DNA from: Flavobacterium sp. Root420
GTDB lineage: Bacteria; Bacteroidota; Bacteroidia; Flavobacteriales; Flavobacteriaceae
DNA length: 64,000 nt
Reading direction: 5' to 3'
NCBI RefSeq assembly: GCF_001427905.1
Contig: NZ_LMEF01000031.1
Location: forward strand, 1 to 64,000
The position numbers and the translations under genes are program-made. The notes beneath the pieces were generated by a model. It was not told the origin of the DNA. It saw only the letters and a list, made by a program, of their open reading frames with translations, and ran no database searches. Positions 16,671 through 25,142 of this stretch are shown piece by piece (the first letter of the stretch is position 1; each line of letters starts with the position of its first letter).

Positions 16671-19634
16671 TTATGAACCAAGTATGTATTTCAAATTAAC
16701 TTCGATTTCGTCGTTAATATAACTTTCTTCCAAAAGTGAATCAGATAACAGCTTTTTGTTTTCCTGTAGTTTGATTATTTTTTCTTCTACCGTATTTTTT
16801 GAGATAAACCGGATAACGTTTACTTTGTTTAATTGTCCAATTCTATGCGCTCTTCCAACTCCTTGTTTTTCTGCAAAAGGATTCCACCACGGATCTAAAA
16901 ACAAAACATAAGAAGCTTTGGTGATATTCAAGCCAACGCCACCAGCTTTAAGCGAAATAAAAAACAATAAAGGCTCTTCTTTTTCCTGAAACAGCTTTAC
17001 TTGCTGCTCTCTTTTACTGGCAGGAGTTTCGCCCGTAATTTCACAATATTTTATTTTGTTTTCGGTGCACCAATAGGTGTAAAAATTCAAATTAGTAACA
17101 AATGAGCTGAAAATAATAGCCTTTTGTTTTCCTTTAACTAAATTTTCCAGATAATTAGTGACTGCAATATATTTCCCCGAATCAATTTCCGACTCCTGAT
17201 CGACCATTTTTGGATGATTACTCAACTGTCTTAACTTCATCAAAGTGTTGATAATACTAATTTTATCCGGACTGGTCCCATCCGTTTTTAATAGAAAATT
17301 ACGAGCTTTTGATTTTTCTTTCTCATATAATTTTTCCTGCTCAGGATCCATATCGCAATAATAAATCTGCTCTGTTAATTCGGGTAAATCCTTTAAAACC
17401 TGCTCTTTGGTTCGACGCAAAATATAAGGCTGAACCAAATTTTTTAATTCAGATAAACTGCTTTCATCTTGCTTTTTTTCGATCGGGATTTTAAAGTTTT
17501 CTGCAAAAAAAGTATAAGTTCCCAAAATATCCGGATTAATAAATTGCATTTGCGACCATAAATCGTCCAGTGAGTTCTCGATAGGAGTACCACTTAAAGC
17601 GATTTTGTGAGCCGTATTTATTTTATTAATGGCTTTAAAAATCTTCGAATTTTTATTTTTAATGTATTGACTTTCGTCCAAAATTAAATAACGGAAGTTG
17701 TATTTCTCTAAAATTGAAATGTCACGATGCACAATACTGTAACTGGTAAAAATTAGATCTGTTGATTCTAATCTGTTGGCTAATAATTTTCTGTCGTTAC
17801 CAACATATTGCATTTTTGAAAAATGCGGTGTAAACTTTGAAGATTCATTGTACCAGTTAAAAACCAATGAAGAAGGTAAAACAATCAGGGTTTTTAAAGG
17901 TTCTCTTTCAATAGTCGTTTCATTTTGAAATAAATCAAAATTGGTGGTTTTTGTTGTAAATCCAAGTTGTTCTTGTACGGCAACCAAAACGGCTAAAGTT
18001 TGTAATGTCTTTCCAAGTCCCATATCATCGGCCAGACAAGCGCCTAAGTTGGAGTTGAAATGACCCAAAAGCCATTTTACGCCCTCAATTTGATACGGTC
18101 TCAAAGTTGCTTTTAGTAAAGGAGAAGCGGTATAAGCTGCCTGCTGAATTACCTCATTTTTAATTTCAGGAATAGTATCCAAAGCGGTAAAATTACTTTT
18201 ACGTAAAAGCAGATTTTCATTTTCTGTTTTTGCCAATTTTGCCAGTGAACTGTATTTGCTGAGCCATTCCGACGGAATCAGGAAATAGTTTCCGTCAGGT
18301 AATAAAAAGAGTCTTTCCCTGCTTTTGATATTGGGAATAATTTCACTGAAATTGATAGTGAAAACCTCAATAGTAATCATTATTTTAATGTCAAACCAGT
18401 CTTCTTTTGTTTCTTCTTTTGAAGCTAAAACAGTATGACTTTCGGTAATGATTTCTTTGCTCTCGAGTTTTAAATTTTGAATTGTAAAACCCAAATTTTC
18501 AAGCTCTTCTTTATGATCGATAACCCATTGAATATTGGCGTACGTATCCTGAATTTCTGTATCAGAATTCAATGCAAACAATTCATTTTTGATTTTTAGT
18601 AATCCAATTTCAGTTAATTTGGTGGTATATAAAGCCTCGTCAGCACTTCTTTTAAACTGAATTATTTTGGGCTCGTTAACAATGCTGAAATCCACGAACG
18701 AATGTGTCTTTTTCGTTTTACTGCCATCAAATGAATACCCATTATAATCAAAATAAAGATTGAGATAATAACAGTTTTTGAAAAAATCATAAACAGGCTG
18801 AATCGTGCAGGAAACTATTTTATCTCGAAGTTCAATTTCAAAACCATTTGCTTCAATGTCAATTTTTTTAGCGATTTCAGGAATAAAACTTTTAAAATAA
18901 TCATCAACTAATTTTGAAGGTATTTCGATCGATTTTTTCTTTAAGAAAGGCAAAAGCTTTTTAGAATTAAGATCTTTTAACTGCCCTAATTTTTTATCGA
19001 TTATCAACCATCCCGGTTCATCCAATAAGATATCAACACTATGATCCATTGGTAAAAATACCGTTTCATTTTCCTTTAAAGAAAGCGTGTACGTAATTCC
19101 TTCAGCATGTTTGTCAAATTGAATTAGAGGTTCGAAGCAGCGAGGATTGACATCAACCCGGGAACGATAAAAGTCCTTTTCAGAGCTCATGTTGATTGAC
19201 AGCGGAAATTGTTCCTGCACAATTACAGCGTAAAAAGAGCTTAAATTTAATTGCAAATGCTGACGAATCGCAAAATCAATTTTGGAATCTTTTTGCAGGT
19301 CGGCAATGGTCTTTGCTGATTTGATCTTTGCACTGAATTTTTTGAAAATAAAGTCAGACTTCAAAGACTCGCAAACGGTGAGTATTTTTTTTGTAGAGGA
19401 ATCTAAATTTTCAAAAACAATTCCAAAGCTTTCTAGTACGCCGGCTGTTGCTTTTTTATCCAGATATTTGATTTCATCCGTATTCTCAACAATATAGGCT
19501 GTTGGAATATACGTATTCAGATTTTTTTCAAAACTGACGTCAAAACAAAATTGAAATGATTTTGAAGGTTCCAAGATGTAGGTGGTTTGGTTTAGTTGTA
19601 ATTTGGGATGGTCGAAAAAAGAAAAAGTTTTCAA
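16671..19634 (-). CDS. SNF2-family DEAD/DEAH-box helicase
   Basis: Swi2/Snf2-type ATPase that translocates on double-stranded DNA, probably remodelling protein-DNA complexes such as stalled RNA polymerase. The N-terminal 500 residues are poorly conserved. The motor follows: ADDMGLGKTLQTL (Walker A at 539-543), DESQ (653-656, in place of DEAH), LSGTPIENSLDDLWSQ, then the C-terminal RecA domain with FSSF, GGVGLNITKASYV and GRAHRIGQ. Length 987 is usual for Bacteroidota members. The start is TTG at 19632-19634, inside a hairpin formed by 19622-19635 and 19646-19659, so translation may be structure-dependent. No zinc-binding SWIM domain is evident. Confidence 0.9.
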   Translation of the reverse strand: MKTFSFFDHPKLQLNQTTYILEPSKSFQFCFDVSFEKNLNTYIPTAYIVENTDEIKYLDKKATAGVLESFGIVFENLDSSTKKILTVCESLKSDFIFKKFSAKIKSAKTIADLQKDSKIDFAIRQHLQLNLSSFYAVIVQEQFPLSINMSSEKDFYRSRVDVNPRCFEPLIQFDKHAEGITYTLSLKENETVFLPMDHSVDILLDEPGWLIIDKKLGQLKDLNSKKLLPFLKKKSIEIPSKLVDDYFKSFIPEIAKKIDIEANGFEIELRDKIVSCTIQPVYDFFKNCYYLNLYFDYNGYSFDGSKTKKTHSFVDFSIVNEPKIIQFKRSADEALYTTKLTEIGLLKIKNELFALNSDTEIQDTYANIQWVIDHKEELENLGFTIQNLKLESKEIITESHTVLASKEETKEDWFDIKIMITIEVFTINFSEIIPNIKSRERLFLLPDGNYFLIPSEWLSKYSSLAKLAKTENENLLLRKSNFTALDTIPEIKNEVIQQAAYTASPLLKATLRPYQIEGVKWLLGHFNSNLGACLADDMGLGKTLQTLAVLVAVQEQLGFTTKTTNFDLFQNETTIEREPLKTLIVLPSSLVFNWYNESSKFTPHFSKMQYVGNDRKLLANRLESTDLIFTSYSIVHRDISILEKYNFRYLILDESQYIKNKNSKIFKAINKINTAHKIALSGTPIENSLDDLWSQMQFINPDILGTYTFFAENFKIPIEKKQDESSLSELKNLVQPYILRRTKEQVLKDLPELTEQIYYCDMDPEQEKLYEKEKSKARNFLLKTDGTSPDKISIINTLMKLRQLSNHPKMVDQESEIDSGKYIAVTNYLENLVKGKQKAIIFSSFVTNLNFYTYWCTENKIKYCEITGETPASKREQQVKLFQEKEEPLLFFISLKAGGVGLNITKASYVLFLDPWWNPFAEKQGVGRAHRIGQLNKVNVIRFISKNTVEEKIIKLQENKKLLSDSLLEESYINDEIEVNLKYILGS

Positions 19635-19659
19635 AATAAGAATAATTTGAAAACTTTTT
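19622..19659. repeat. Hairpin covering the SNF2 helicase start codon
   Basis: AAAAAGTTTTCAAA (19622-19635) and TTTGAAAACTTTTT (19646-19659) are complementary over 14 bases. On the minus strand the 3' arm contains the TTG start codon and first codons of the SNF2 gene. Confidence 0.55.
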
Positions 19660-19688
19660 AAATGAACTTATATCACTTATATGGTGAA
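19660..19688 (-). repeat. Half copy of the 9-base periodic ATATAAGT repeat
   Basis: ACTTATATCACTTATATGGT (19666-19685) matches the right arm of the palindrome at 23338-23414, including the preceding TTTTTAAATGA. No left arm is present nearby. It lies between the methyltransferase stop and the SNF2 start. Confidence 0.7.
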
Positions 19689-19695
19689 AAAAAAA

Positions 19696-20469
19696 TTAGT
19701 TTTCCTGTTTAAAGCAAAGTGGAATAATTTCGCCTTTTGCCAAACAATATTTCTCTACCAATTCTGGTGCAATTTTATTGGTGTAATCTTCTTCGATTAC
19801 GATAAAACCAATGCTTCTTAATTTATCAAAATAATCGCGGCCATAAATACGAACGTGATCGTATTGTCCAAATATTTTAGCACGTTCTTTTTGGTCTGTA
19901 ATAGTGTCGTCAGCAAAAGTCACTTCTCTCGATAAATCCTGTGGAATTTGCAAAACGGCCATTCCGCCTGGTTTTAAAACTCTGAATAATTCCTGCATTG
20001 CTTTTGTGTCATCCGGAATATGTTCTAAAACGTGATTACACAAAATCACATCGTATTCGTTGTCTTTAAAAGGTAAATTACAGATATCTGCTTTTACATC
20101 TGCCAAAGGCGAAAATAAATCGGTTGTTGTATAATCCAGATTTTTTTGCTTACGGAATAACTTATAAAAAGCCTGTTCCGGTGCAAAATGAAGCACTTTT
20201 TTTGGTGCTGTAAAAAAATCAGTCTGATCGTTTAAATACAGCCAAAGCAAACGGTGTCTTTCTAAAGAAAGTGTACTTGGCGAAAGCACATTGTTACGTT
20301 GCTTTCCGTATCCATAAGGCAAAAATGATCTAAAACTTTTCCCATCAATAGGATCAGTAAATCGGTCTCCTTTTAATGATAAAGCCAAAATTGGACGCGC
20401 CACATAACTCAAACGAATTAATAATGGACGTGGTATTGTATTAAGTACTAGTTTAAAAAGTTTTTTCAT
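19696..20469 (-). CDS. Class I SAM-dependent methyltransferase
   Basis: Rossmann-fold methyltransferase of 257 residues; the substrate is unknown. SAM-binding features are VLHFAPEQAF (motif I, with the usual glycine loop replaced by HFAPE), the acidic TTDLF strand end, ADICNLPF, then DVILCNHVLEHIPDD and LKPGGMAVLQIP. The HFAPE variant is typical of a Bacteroidota group annotated as methyltransferase-domain proteins. It lies downstream of the GxxExxY cassette, with only repeat sequence between, so it may be read from its own promoter or through the cassette. No functional partner is seen. Confidence 0.8.
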   Translation of the reverse strand: MKKLFKLVLNTIPRPLLIRLSYVARPILALSLKGDRFTDPIDGKSFRSFLPYGYGKQRNNVLSPSTLSLERHRLLWLYLNDQTDFFTAPKKVLHFAPEQAFYKLFRKQKNLDYTTTDLFSPLADVKADICNLPFKDNEYDVILCNHVLEHIPDDTKAMQELFRVLKPGGMAVLQIPQDLSREVTFADDTITDQKERAKIFGQYDHVRIYGRDYFDKLRSIGFIVIEEDYTNKIAPELVEKYCLAKGEIIPLCFKQEN

Positions 20470-20480
20470 GAGGGGCTATT

Positions 20481-20520
20481 TCGCAGAGTTACACAAAGGA
20501 GACACAGAGTTTCACAAAGT
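20481..20520. repeat. Left inverted arm of the GxxExxY cassette
   Basis: This arm is built of CAGAG, CACAAAG, CACAGAG and CACAAAG units at 10-base spacing. Its complement aligns with the right arm at 20941-20983 at roughly 70 percent identity by eye. The stop codon of the GxxExxY gene (20512-20514) lies inside it. Confidence 0.75.
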
Positions 20521-20916
20521 GTTTATAAATCTTTTTATATTATTTTTTAAAATTTTTGAATCAAAATTAATAAGAAGGCCTAATGGATAATTGCCAAGTT
20601 TTAAATAGGTTAATATCTGCGCAAAATGTACATCCGTAAAAGCTTCGACAGTCTTTAATTCAATCACAATTGTGTTCTCAATTAGCAAATCAATTCTATA
20701 ACCATGATCAAGTCTTATGTCTTTATAAACTATTGGTAAAATTTTCTCTTTTTCAGCAATCAAACCAGAATTTACAATTTCATAATACAAACATTCCTGA
20801 TAAGCTGATTCTAATAAACCAGGACCAAGCTGTTTGTGAACTTCAATAGCTAAACCAATAATTTTATATGTAATTGTATCTAACCTATTACGAGATTCAT
20901 TGTTTTCTTCAAACAT
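20512..20916 (-). CDS. GxxExxY protein (PD-(D/E)XK-like nuclease fold)
   Basis: Protein of 134 residues with the family signature GLLESAYQE near residues 42-50, followed by YKDIRLDHGYRIDLLIENTIVIELKTVE, which carries the D...E-x-K core of a PD-(D/E)XK nuclease (IDLLIE, IELK). Biochemical function is not established for the family. The gene sits between imperfect inverted repeats and its stop codon is inside the left one. This suggests gene and repeats move or persist together. It separates map from the methyltransferase gene, both of which look like ordinary chromosomal genes. I recognise the family but would not assign a process. Confidence 0.88.
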   Translation of the reverse strand: MFEENNESRNRLDTITYKIIGLAIEVHKQLGPGLLESAYQECLYYEIVNSGLIAEKEKILPIVYKDIRLDHGYRIDLLIENTIVIELKTVEAFTDVHFAQILTYLKLGNYPLGLLINFDSKILKNNIKRFINTL

Positions 20917-20940
20917 TTAAAAGGCATGTAAAATAAATTA

Positions 20941-20983
20941 TTTTGTGAATCTTGGCGTATATCTTTGTGAATCTCTGTGGAAT
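20941..20983. repeat. Right inverted arm of the GxxExxY cassette
   Basis: The complement of this arm reads CCACAGAG, CACAAAG and so on at about 10-base spacing, matching the arm at 20481-20520 in inverted orientation. It ends five bases before the map stop codon. Confidence 0.75.
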
Positions 20984-20987
20984 AATT

Positions 20988-21806
20988 TTACAATACTAAA
21001 GGCACTTTTCTGAACTCATCTTCTTCATTGCTCTCAATTCCTAACGCTTTGTAGATGTATTGAAAAGTCGATAGTAACTCTGGTTTTCCATCAATTAAGG
21101 CCACATCGTGTTCGAAATGCGCACTTGGTTTTCCGTCAGCAGTTAAGATTGTCCAGCCGTCTTTTAGTTGTTTGATATTTTTGGTTCCCATATTGATCAT
21201 AGGTTCAATGGCAACCACCATTCCTTCAACAAAAAGTTTTCCGCGACCACGTTTTCCGTAGTTTGGCATTTCTGGTTCTTCGTGCATTTTTTGTCCTACA
21301 CCGTGACCCACCAATTCACGAACTACTCCGTAACCGTGAGCTTCAGTATATTTTTGAATCGCATTTCCAACATCTTCAACGCGATTTCCAGCTTTAAACT
21401 CTCTTATTCCAACATAAAGAGATTCCTTAGTTACTTTCAAAAGTTTTTTAACTTCCGGAGCAACTTCTCCAATTTCGAAACTATAAGCATGATCACCATG
21501 ATATCCGTTTTTGAACGCACCACAATCTACCGAAATAACGTCTCCGCTTTTCAAAGGTGTATTGTTCGGAATTCCGTGTACAACCTGTGCATTCGGACTC
21601 ATACAAAGGGAATTCGGGAAATCATACAATCCAAGAAAACTTGGTACTGCACCATGATCACGAATAAATTCCTCGGCTAATTTGTCAAGATATAATGTGG
21701 TAACTCCTTCTTTAATTTCAGAAGCAATCATTCCTAATGTTTTAGATACGATCAAAGCACTTTCGCGCATTAATTCGATTTCCTCTCTACTTTTTTGGAT
21801 AATCAT
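20988..21806 (-). CDS. map: Type I methionine aminopeptidase
   Basis: Removes the initiator methionine from nascent proteins. The 272-residue product has the pita-bread fold motifs: HGIPNNTPLKSGDVISVDCG (metal ligand D), GYHGDHAYSF (second D), ELVGHGVGQKMHEEPEMPN (H), VVAIEPMIN (E) and HFEHDVALID (E). The start MIIQKSREEIELM at 21804-21806 is chosen over an ATG eight codons upstream, because that upstream codon falls inside the TACTTTTG promoter box at 21828-21835. The protein is about 20 residues longer than the E. coli enzyme, with a tail ending FRKVPLVL typical of Bacteroidota. Confidence 0.95.
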   Translation of the reverse strand: MIIQKSREEIELMRESALIVSKTLGMIASEIKEGVTTLYLDKLAEEFIRDHGAVPSFLGLYDFPNSLCMSPNAQVVHGIPNNTPLKSGDVISVDCGAFKNGYHGDHAYSFEIGEVAPEVKKLLKVTKESLYVGIREFKAGNRVEDVGNAIQKYTEAHGYGVVRELVGHGVGQKMHEEPEMPNYGKRGRGKLFVEGMVVAIEPMINMGTKNIKQLKDGWTILTADGKPSAHFEHDVALIDGKPELLSTFQYIYKALGIESNEEDEFRKVPLVL

Positions 21807-21827
21807 ATTTTTCAGATTTTCAGTTCG

Positions 21828-21835
21828 CAAAAGTA
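21828..21835 (-). promoter_or_regulatory. -7 promoter box of map
   Basis: On the minus strand TACTTTTG matches TAnnTTTG, 21 bases upstream of the chosen ATG. It overlaps the alternative upstream ATG, which therefore cannot be the main start. Confidence 0.6.
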
Positions 21836-21853
21836 CAATTTTAATATTATTTT

Positions 21854-21976
21854 TTTGCCACGAATTTCACGAATTAGCACGAATTCAAATTTAATATAAA
21901 AACCGAATTCCAGAATTTCATTTATGTAAAATTTGCACCGAAATAATTAGTGAAAATTAGTGCAATTCGTGGCAAA
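21854..21976. repeat. Empty inverted-repeat element with CACGAATT arms
   Basis: The left arm (21854-21885) reads TTTGCCACGAATT followed by further CACGAATT units at 10-base steps. The right arm (21945-21976) is its imperfect complement, ending ATTCGTGGCAAA. The 59-base core has no open reading frame. It fills most of the spacer between map and the DUF445 gene and looks like a gene-less relative of the GxxExxY cassette, with different unit sequence but the same architecture. Confidence 0.75.
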
Positions 21977-22073
21977 CCTTTTTAATTCTCGTTGATTTCT
22001 TATAAACTCAAAGCTTTTCTGGTTTATTATTTGACAGAAAAACCGTAAATTAGTAGTATAAACGATTACAATT

Positions 22074-23327
22074 ATGGAAACTTCTACAGATCAGGATATA
22101 GTTAAATTAAAAGCTTTGAAAAAAATGAAGGCCAGTGCCTTGTCCCTTTTAGGTGCTGCGGTGCTTTTGTTTATAGTTGCCATTTACTTTAAAATCCCCA
22201 TCCTTCAGGCATTTAGTGAAGCCGCAATGGTGGGTGGAATCGCAGACTGGTTTGCGGTTGTCGCTTTATTTCGCCATCCGCTTGGGATTCCGATTTGGCA
22301 TACTGCGATTATTCCAACCAAGAAAAATGAGATAGGAGAAAATCTTGGGAATTTTGTTTCGGAGGAATTTCTGAACCGTGAAAAATTAGAAATTAAATTA
22401 GAAGAATTCAACTTTGCGACAAAAGCTTCAGATTGGCTTTCGGAAATAGAAAATACTAATAAAATTGCTAATGTGGTTGCCGTAAATATTATTCCGGGCG
22501 TTTTAAAAACGATCAAAGACGAAGATATAAAGCGCTTTATTCAGGTTCAGTTTAAGGAAAAACTGGAGGCCATTAATTTTGGGGATTGGGTTGCGCTGGC
22601 ATTAGAACCCCTGCAAAAAGGAAATGTAAAAGATCAATTATTGACCAATCTTTTGGAAGTTATGAGTTCCGAACTGAGTAACAATAAAGATTTGATTCGG
22701 AAAAAAGTAAAACAATCCACACCTTTTTTGAGTTTCGGCCTAGCCGATAAAAGTATTTCAGAAGGAATTTTTAATGGACTGCAAGAGTTTTTAGATGAAG
22801 CGAAAAAACCGGAAAGTGAAATTAGAATTAAAATCGACGAATATGTAGCCGATTTTCTGGATAAAGTAAAAAACTCGGAAGAAATGAGAATCAAAATCAA
22901 CAATTTAATTCTTGGTTTTGCCGGTAAAAAAGAAGTTCAGGAGTACATCAACGGAATTTGGGATGAAATAAAATTGTCAATCTCTACTGATTTAGAAAAA
23001 GGGGATGAATCTTCCATCAAAAATAATATTTCAAGCTTGATTCAGCGTTTCGGAAACGGATTAAAAGAAGATCCGGTAATGATTGACAAGATTAATAATT
23101 TCATTAAAAATGATTTATTAGAAGTGCTTTTAAACAATAAAAAGGTAATAGGAGATTTAATTTCTTCAACAGTAAAAAGCTGGGACGGAAAAGAAGTTTC
23201 AGAAAAATTAGAATTAGAAATCGGAAAAGATCTTCAATATATCAGAATCAACGGGACTTTAGTTGGTGGACTTATTGGACTCATAATTTATGGTGTGGAG
23301 TGGACGTATCATTATTTTGTAATGTGA
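22074..23327 (+). CDS. DUF445 family membrane protein
   Basis: Protein of 417 residues with a hydrophobic hairpin near the N-terminus (about 20-65, containing SEAAMVGGIADWFAVVALFRHPLGIPI, the signature of DUF445/YjiN) and a single helix at the C-terminus (RINGTLVGGLIGLIIYGVEW). The middle is a long, charged, mostly helical region rich in LxxFLxxA-type heptads. It is probably anchored in the inner membrane at both ends. The function of the family is unknown. Monocistronic, and closed by the hairpin at 23431-23464 shared with gpmI. Confidence 0.88.
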   Translation: METSTDQDIVKLKALKKMKASALSLLGAAVLLFIVAIYFKIPILQAFSEAAMVGGIADWFAVVALFRHPLGIPIWHTAIIPTKKNEIGENLGNFVSEEFLNREKLEIKLEEFNFATKASDWLSEIENTNKIANVVAVNIIPGVLKTIKDEDIKRFIQVQFKEKLEAINFGDWVALALEPLQKGNVKDQLLTNLLEVMSSELSNNKDLIRKKVKQSTPFLSFGLADKSISEGIFNGLQEFLDEAKKPESEIRIKIDEYVADFLDKVKNSEEMRIKINNLILGFAGKKEVQEYINGIWDEIKLSISTDLEKGDESSIKNNISSLIQRFGNGLKEDPVMIDKINNFIKNDLLEVLLNNKKVIGDLISSTVKSWDGKEVSEKLELEIGKDLQYIRINGTLVGGLIGLIIYGVEWTYHYFVM

Positions 23328-23337
23328 TTAATTTTAA

Positions 23338-23414
23338 ACCATATAAGTCATATAAGTAATCTTAAATAAGCTTTTAAGTCTGCTTTTTAAATGAACTTAT
23401 ATTACTTATATGGT
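23338..23414. repeat. Palindromic element with 9-base periodic ATATAAGT arms
   Basis: The left arm is ACCATATAAGTCATATAAGT (23338-23357). The right arm at 23395-23414 is its complement with 19 of 20 matches. Each arm holds two ATATAAGT units nine bases apart. The core carries AAGCTTTTAAG. Half or rearranged copies are at 19660-19688 and 31051-31505. Confidence 0.8.
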
Positions 23415-23430
23415 GAAATCAATAAAAACA

Positions 23431-23464
23431 AAAAAGAGACAAATCCGAAAACTTGTCTCTTTTT
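23431..23464. terminator. Bidirectional terminator between DUF445 gene and gpmI
   Basis: AAAAAGAGACAA (23431-23442) pairs with TTGTCTCTTTTT (23453-23464), with an A run on one side and a T run on the other, between two convergent genes. Confidence 0.75.
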
Positions 23465-23484
23465 CTATTAAAAAAAAGTGGTTT

Positions 23485-25002
23485 CTATAATAAGGAATGA
23501 CAAGTCATTGCATTTGGCTGAGGAACGCCCATTAATTCTAAAATAGTTGGAGCAATATCTCCTAAAACACCATTTTGAATGTTTTTCAGATTCTTGTCAA
23601 CTAAAATAATCGGCACCGGATTCGTTGTGTGTGCTGTATTAGGGCTTCCGTCAGGATTAATCATTGTTTCGCAATTTCCGTGATCGGCAATTACAATTGT
23701 AGTGTAATCATTAGCAAGAGCGGCTTCAATTACTTGTTTTACACAAGCGTCAACAGCTTCACAAGCAAGGATTGCAGCGCTCATAATTCCGGTATGTCCA
23801 ACCATGTCTCCATTAGCAAAATTCAGACAAACAAAATCTACTTCACCTTTGTTTAATTCAGGAACAAGTGCAGCAGTCAATTCATAGGCACTCATTTCTG
23901 GCTGTAAATCGTAAGTGGCAACTTTTGGAGAATTTCTTAAAATACGAGATTCGCCTTCAAAAGGAGTTTCTCTTCCTCCGGAAAAGAAAAATGTTACGTG
24001 CGGATATTTTTCTGTTTCAGCAATACGAATTTGCGTTTTACCTGCTTTCTCTAAAACTTCACCAAGAGTTTCAGTGATATTATCTTTGTTATACACAACT
24101 TTTACGTTTTGATACGTTTCGTCGTAGTTGGTAAGCGTTACATAATACAAATTCAATTTGTGCATGTTTTGCTCGTGGAAGTCTTGCTGCGAAAGCGCCT
24201 CTGTAAGTTCACGACCTCTGTCAGTTCTGAAATTAAAGAAGATCACAACATCACCTTCAACAATTGTTGCCAGTGGTTTTTGTTGTTCGTCAACCATTAC
24301 AATTGGTGCAATAAATTCGTCAGTAATATCGTGTGCATAACTATCAAGAACACTGGCAACGGCACTTTGCGAAGGGGTTCCGGTACCGTTAACGACTAAA
24401 TCGTAAGCTAATTTTACACGTTCCCAACGTTTGTCACGGTCCATTGCATAATAACGACCAATAATTGATGCGATTTTTACAGGAGTATCTTTAATATGTT
24501 CTTCTAAGTCGTGAATGTATTTTGCTCCTGATTTTGGATCAACGTCACGTCCGTCTGTAAAGGCATGAATATAAACCTGATCTAAACCATATTCCTGAGA
24601 AGCATCGATTAATCCACGTAAGTGCGAAGTATGAGAGTGAACACCTCCGTCAGAAACTAATCCTAAAAAGTGTACTTTTTTATTGTTTTCTTTAGCATAG
24701 GTAAAAGCGTCAACCAAAACTTGTTCTTTGGCTAATGTTTGATGTGCTACGGCTAAGTTAATTTTGGCTAAATCCTGATACACAATTCTTCCGGCACCAA
24801 GATTCATATGTCCCACTTCGCTGTTTCCCATCTGGCCTTCCGGTAAACCTACGTTTAATCCATCGGTACGAAGTTGGGCGCTTGGGTAATTTTTGTAAAG
24901 ACTGTTTATAAAAGGAACATTTGCATTGTCTATTGCGGATACTTTAGGGTCAGGAGATTTTCCCCAACCGTCTAAAATCATAAGGATAACTTTCTTGTTC
25001 AT
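23485..25002 (-). CDS. gpmI: 2,3-bisphosphoglycerate-independent phosphoglycerate mutase
   Basis: Glycolytic enzyme interconverting 3- and 2-phosphoglycerate without a cofactor, using two manganese ions. The 505-residue protein begins MNKKVILMILDGWG (metal ligand D11). It has the nucleophile Ser61 in MGNSEVGH, the VSDGGVHSH and DGRDVDP segments, FNFRTDR, FSGGRETPFEGE, FANGDMVGHTG and IADHGNCE. The longer upstream open frame is rejected because it would run through the promoter at 25019-25048. Convergent with the DUF445 gene. Confidence 0.97.
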   Translation of the reverse strand: MNKKVILMILDGWGKSPDPKVSAIDNANVPFINSLYKNYPSAQLRTDGLNVGLPEGQMGNSEVGHMNLGAGRIVYQDLAKINLAVAHQTLAKEQVLVDAFTYAKENNKKVHFLGLVSDGGVHSHTSHLRGLIDASQEYGLDQVYIHAFTDGRDVDPKSGAKYIHDLEEHIKDTPVKIASIIGRYYAMDRDKRWERVKLAYDLVVNGTGTPSQSAVASVLDSYAHDITDEFIAPIVMVDEQQKPLATIVEGDVVIFFNFRTDRGRELTEALSQQDFHEQNMHKLNLYYVTLTNYDETYQNVKVVYNKDNITETLGEVLEKAGKTQIRIAETEKYPHVTFFFSGGRETPFEGESRILRNSPKVATYDLQPEMSAYELTAALVPELNKGEVDFVCLNFANGDMVGHTGIMSAAILACEAVDACVKQVIEAALANDYTTIVIADHGNCETMINPDGSPNTAHTTNPVPIILVDKNLKNIQNGVLGDIAPTILELMGVPQPNAMTCHSLL

Positions 25003-25018
25003 TACTTTTTGTTTTGTA

Positions 25019-25048
25019 CAAAGATAAGCCATTTCTAAAATGTGCAAA
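25019..25048 (-). promoter_or_regulatory. Bacteroidota-type promoter of gpmI
   Basis: On the minus strand TTTG (25045-25048) is followed after 18 bases by TATCTTTG (25019-25026), matching the -33/-7 arrangement. The chosen ATG is 16 bases downstream. Confidence 0.65.
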
Positions 25049-25142
25049 GAAAGCAATGTTACATTTATGTTTAATAAAATGAAGTATGTGAAAAAATAAT
25101 AATTTAATTGAAGAAGGACTTATTTTTTAAAATTAATTCACG

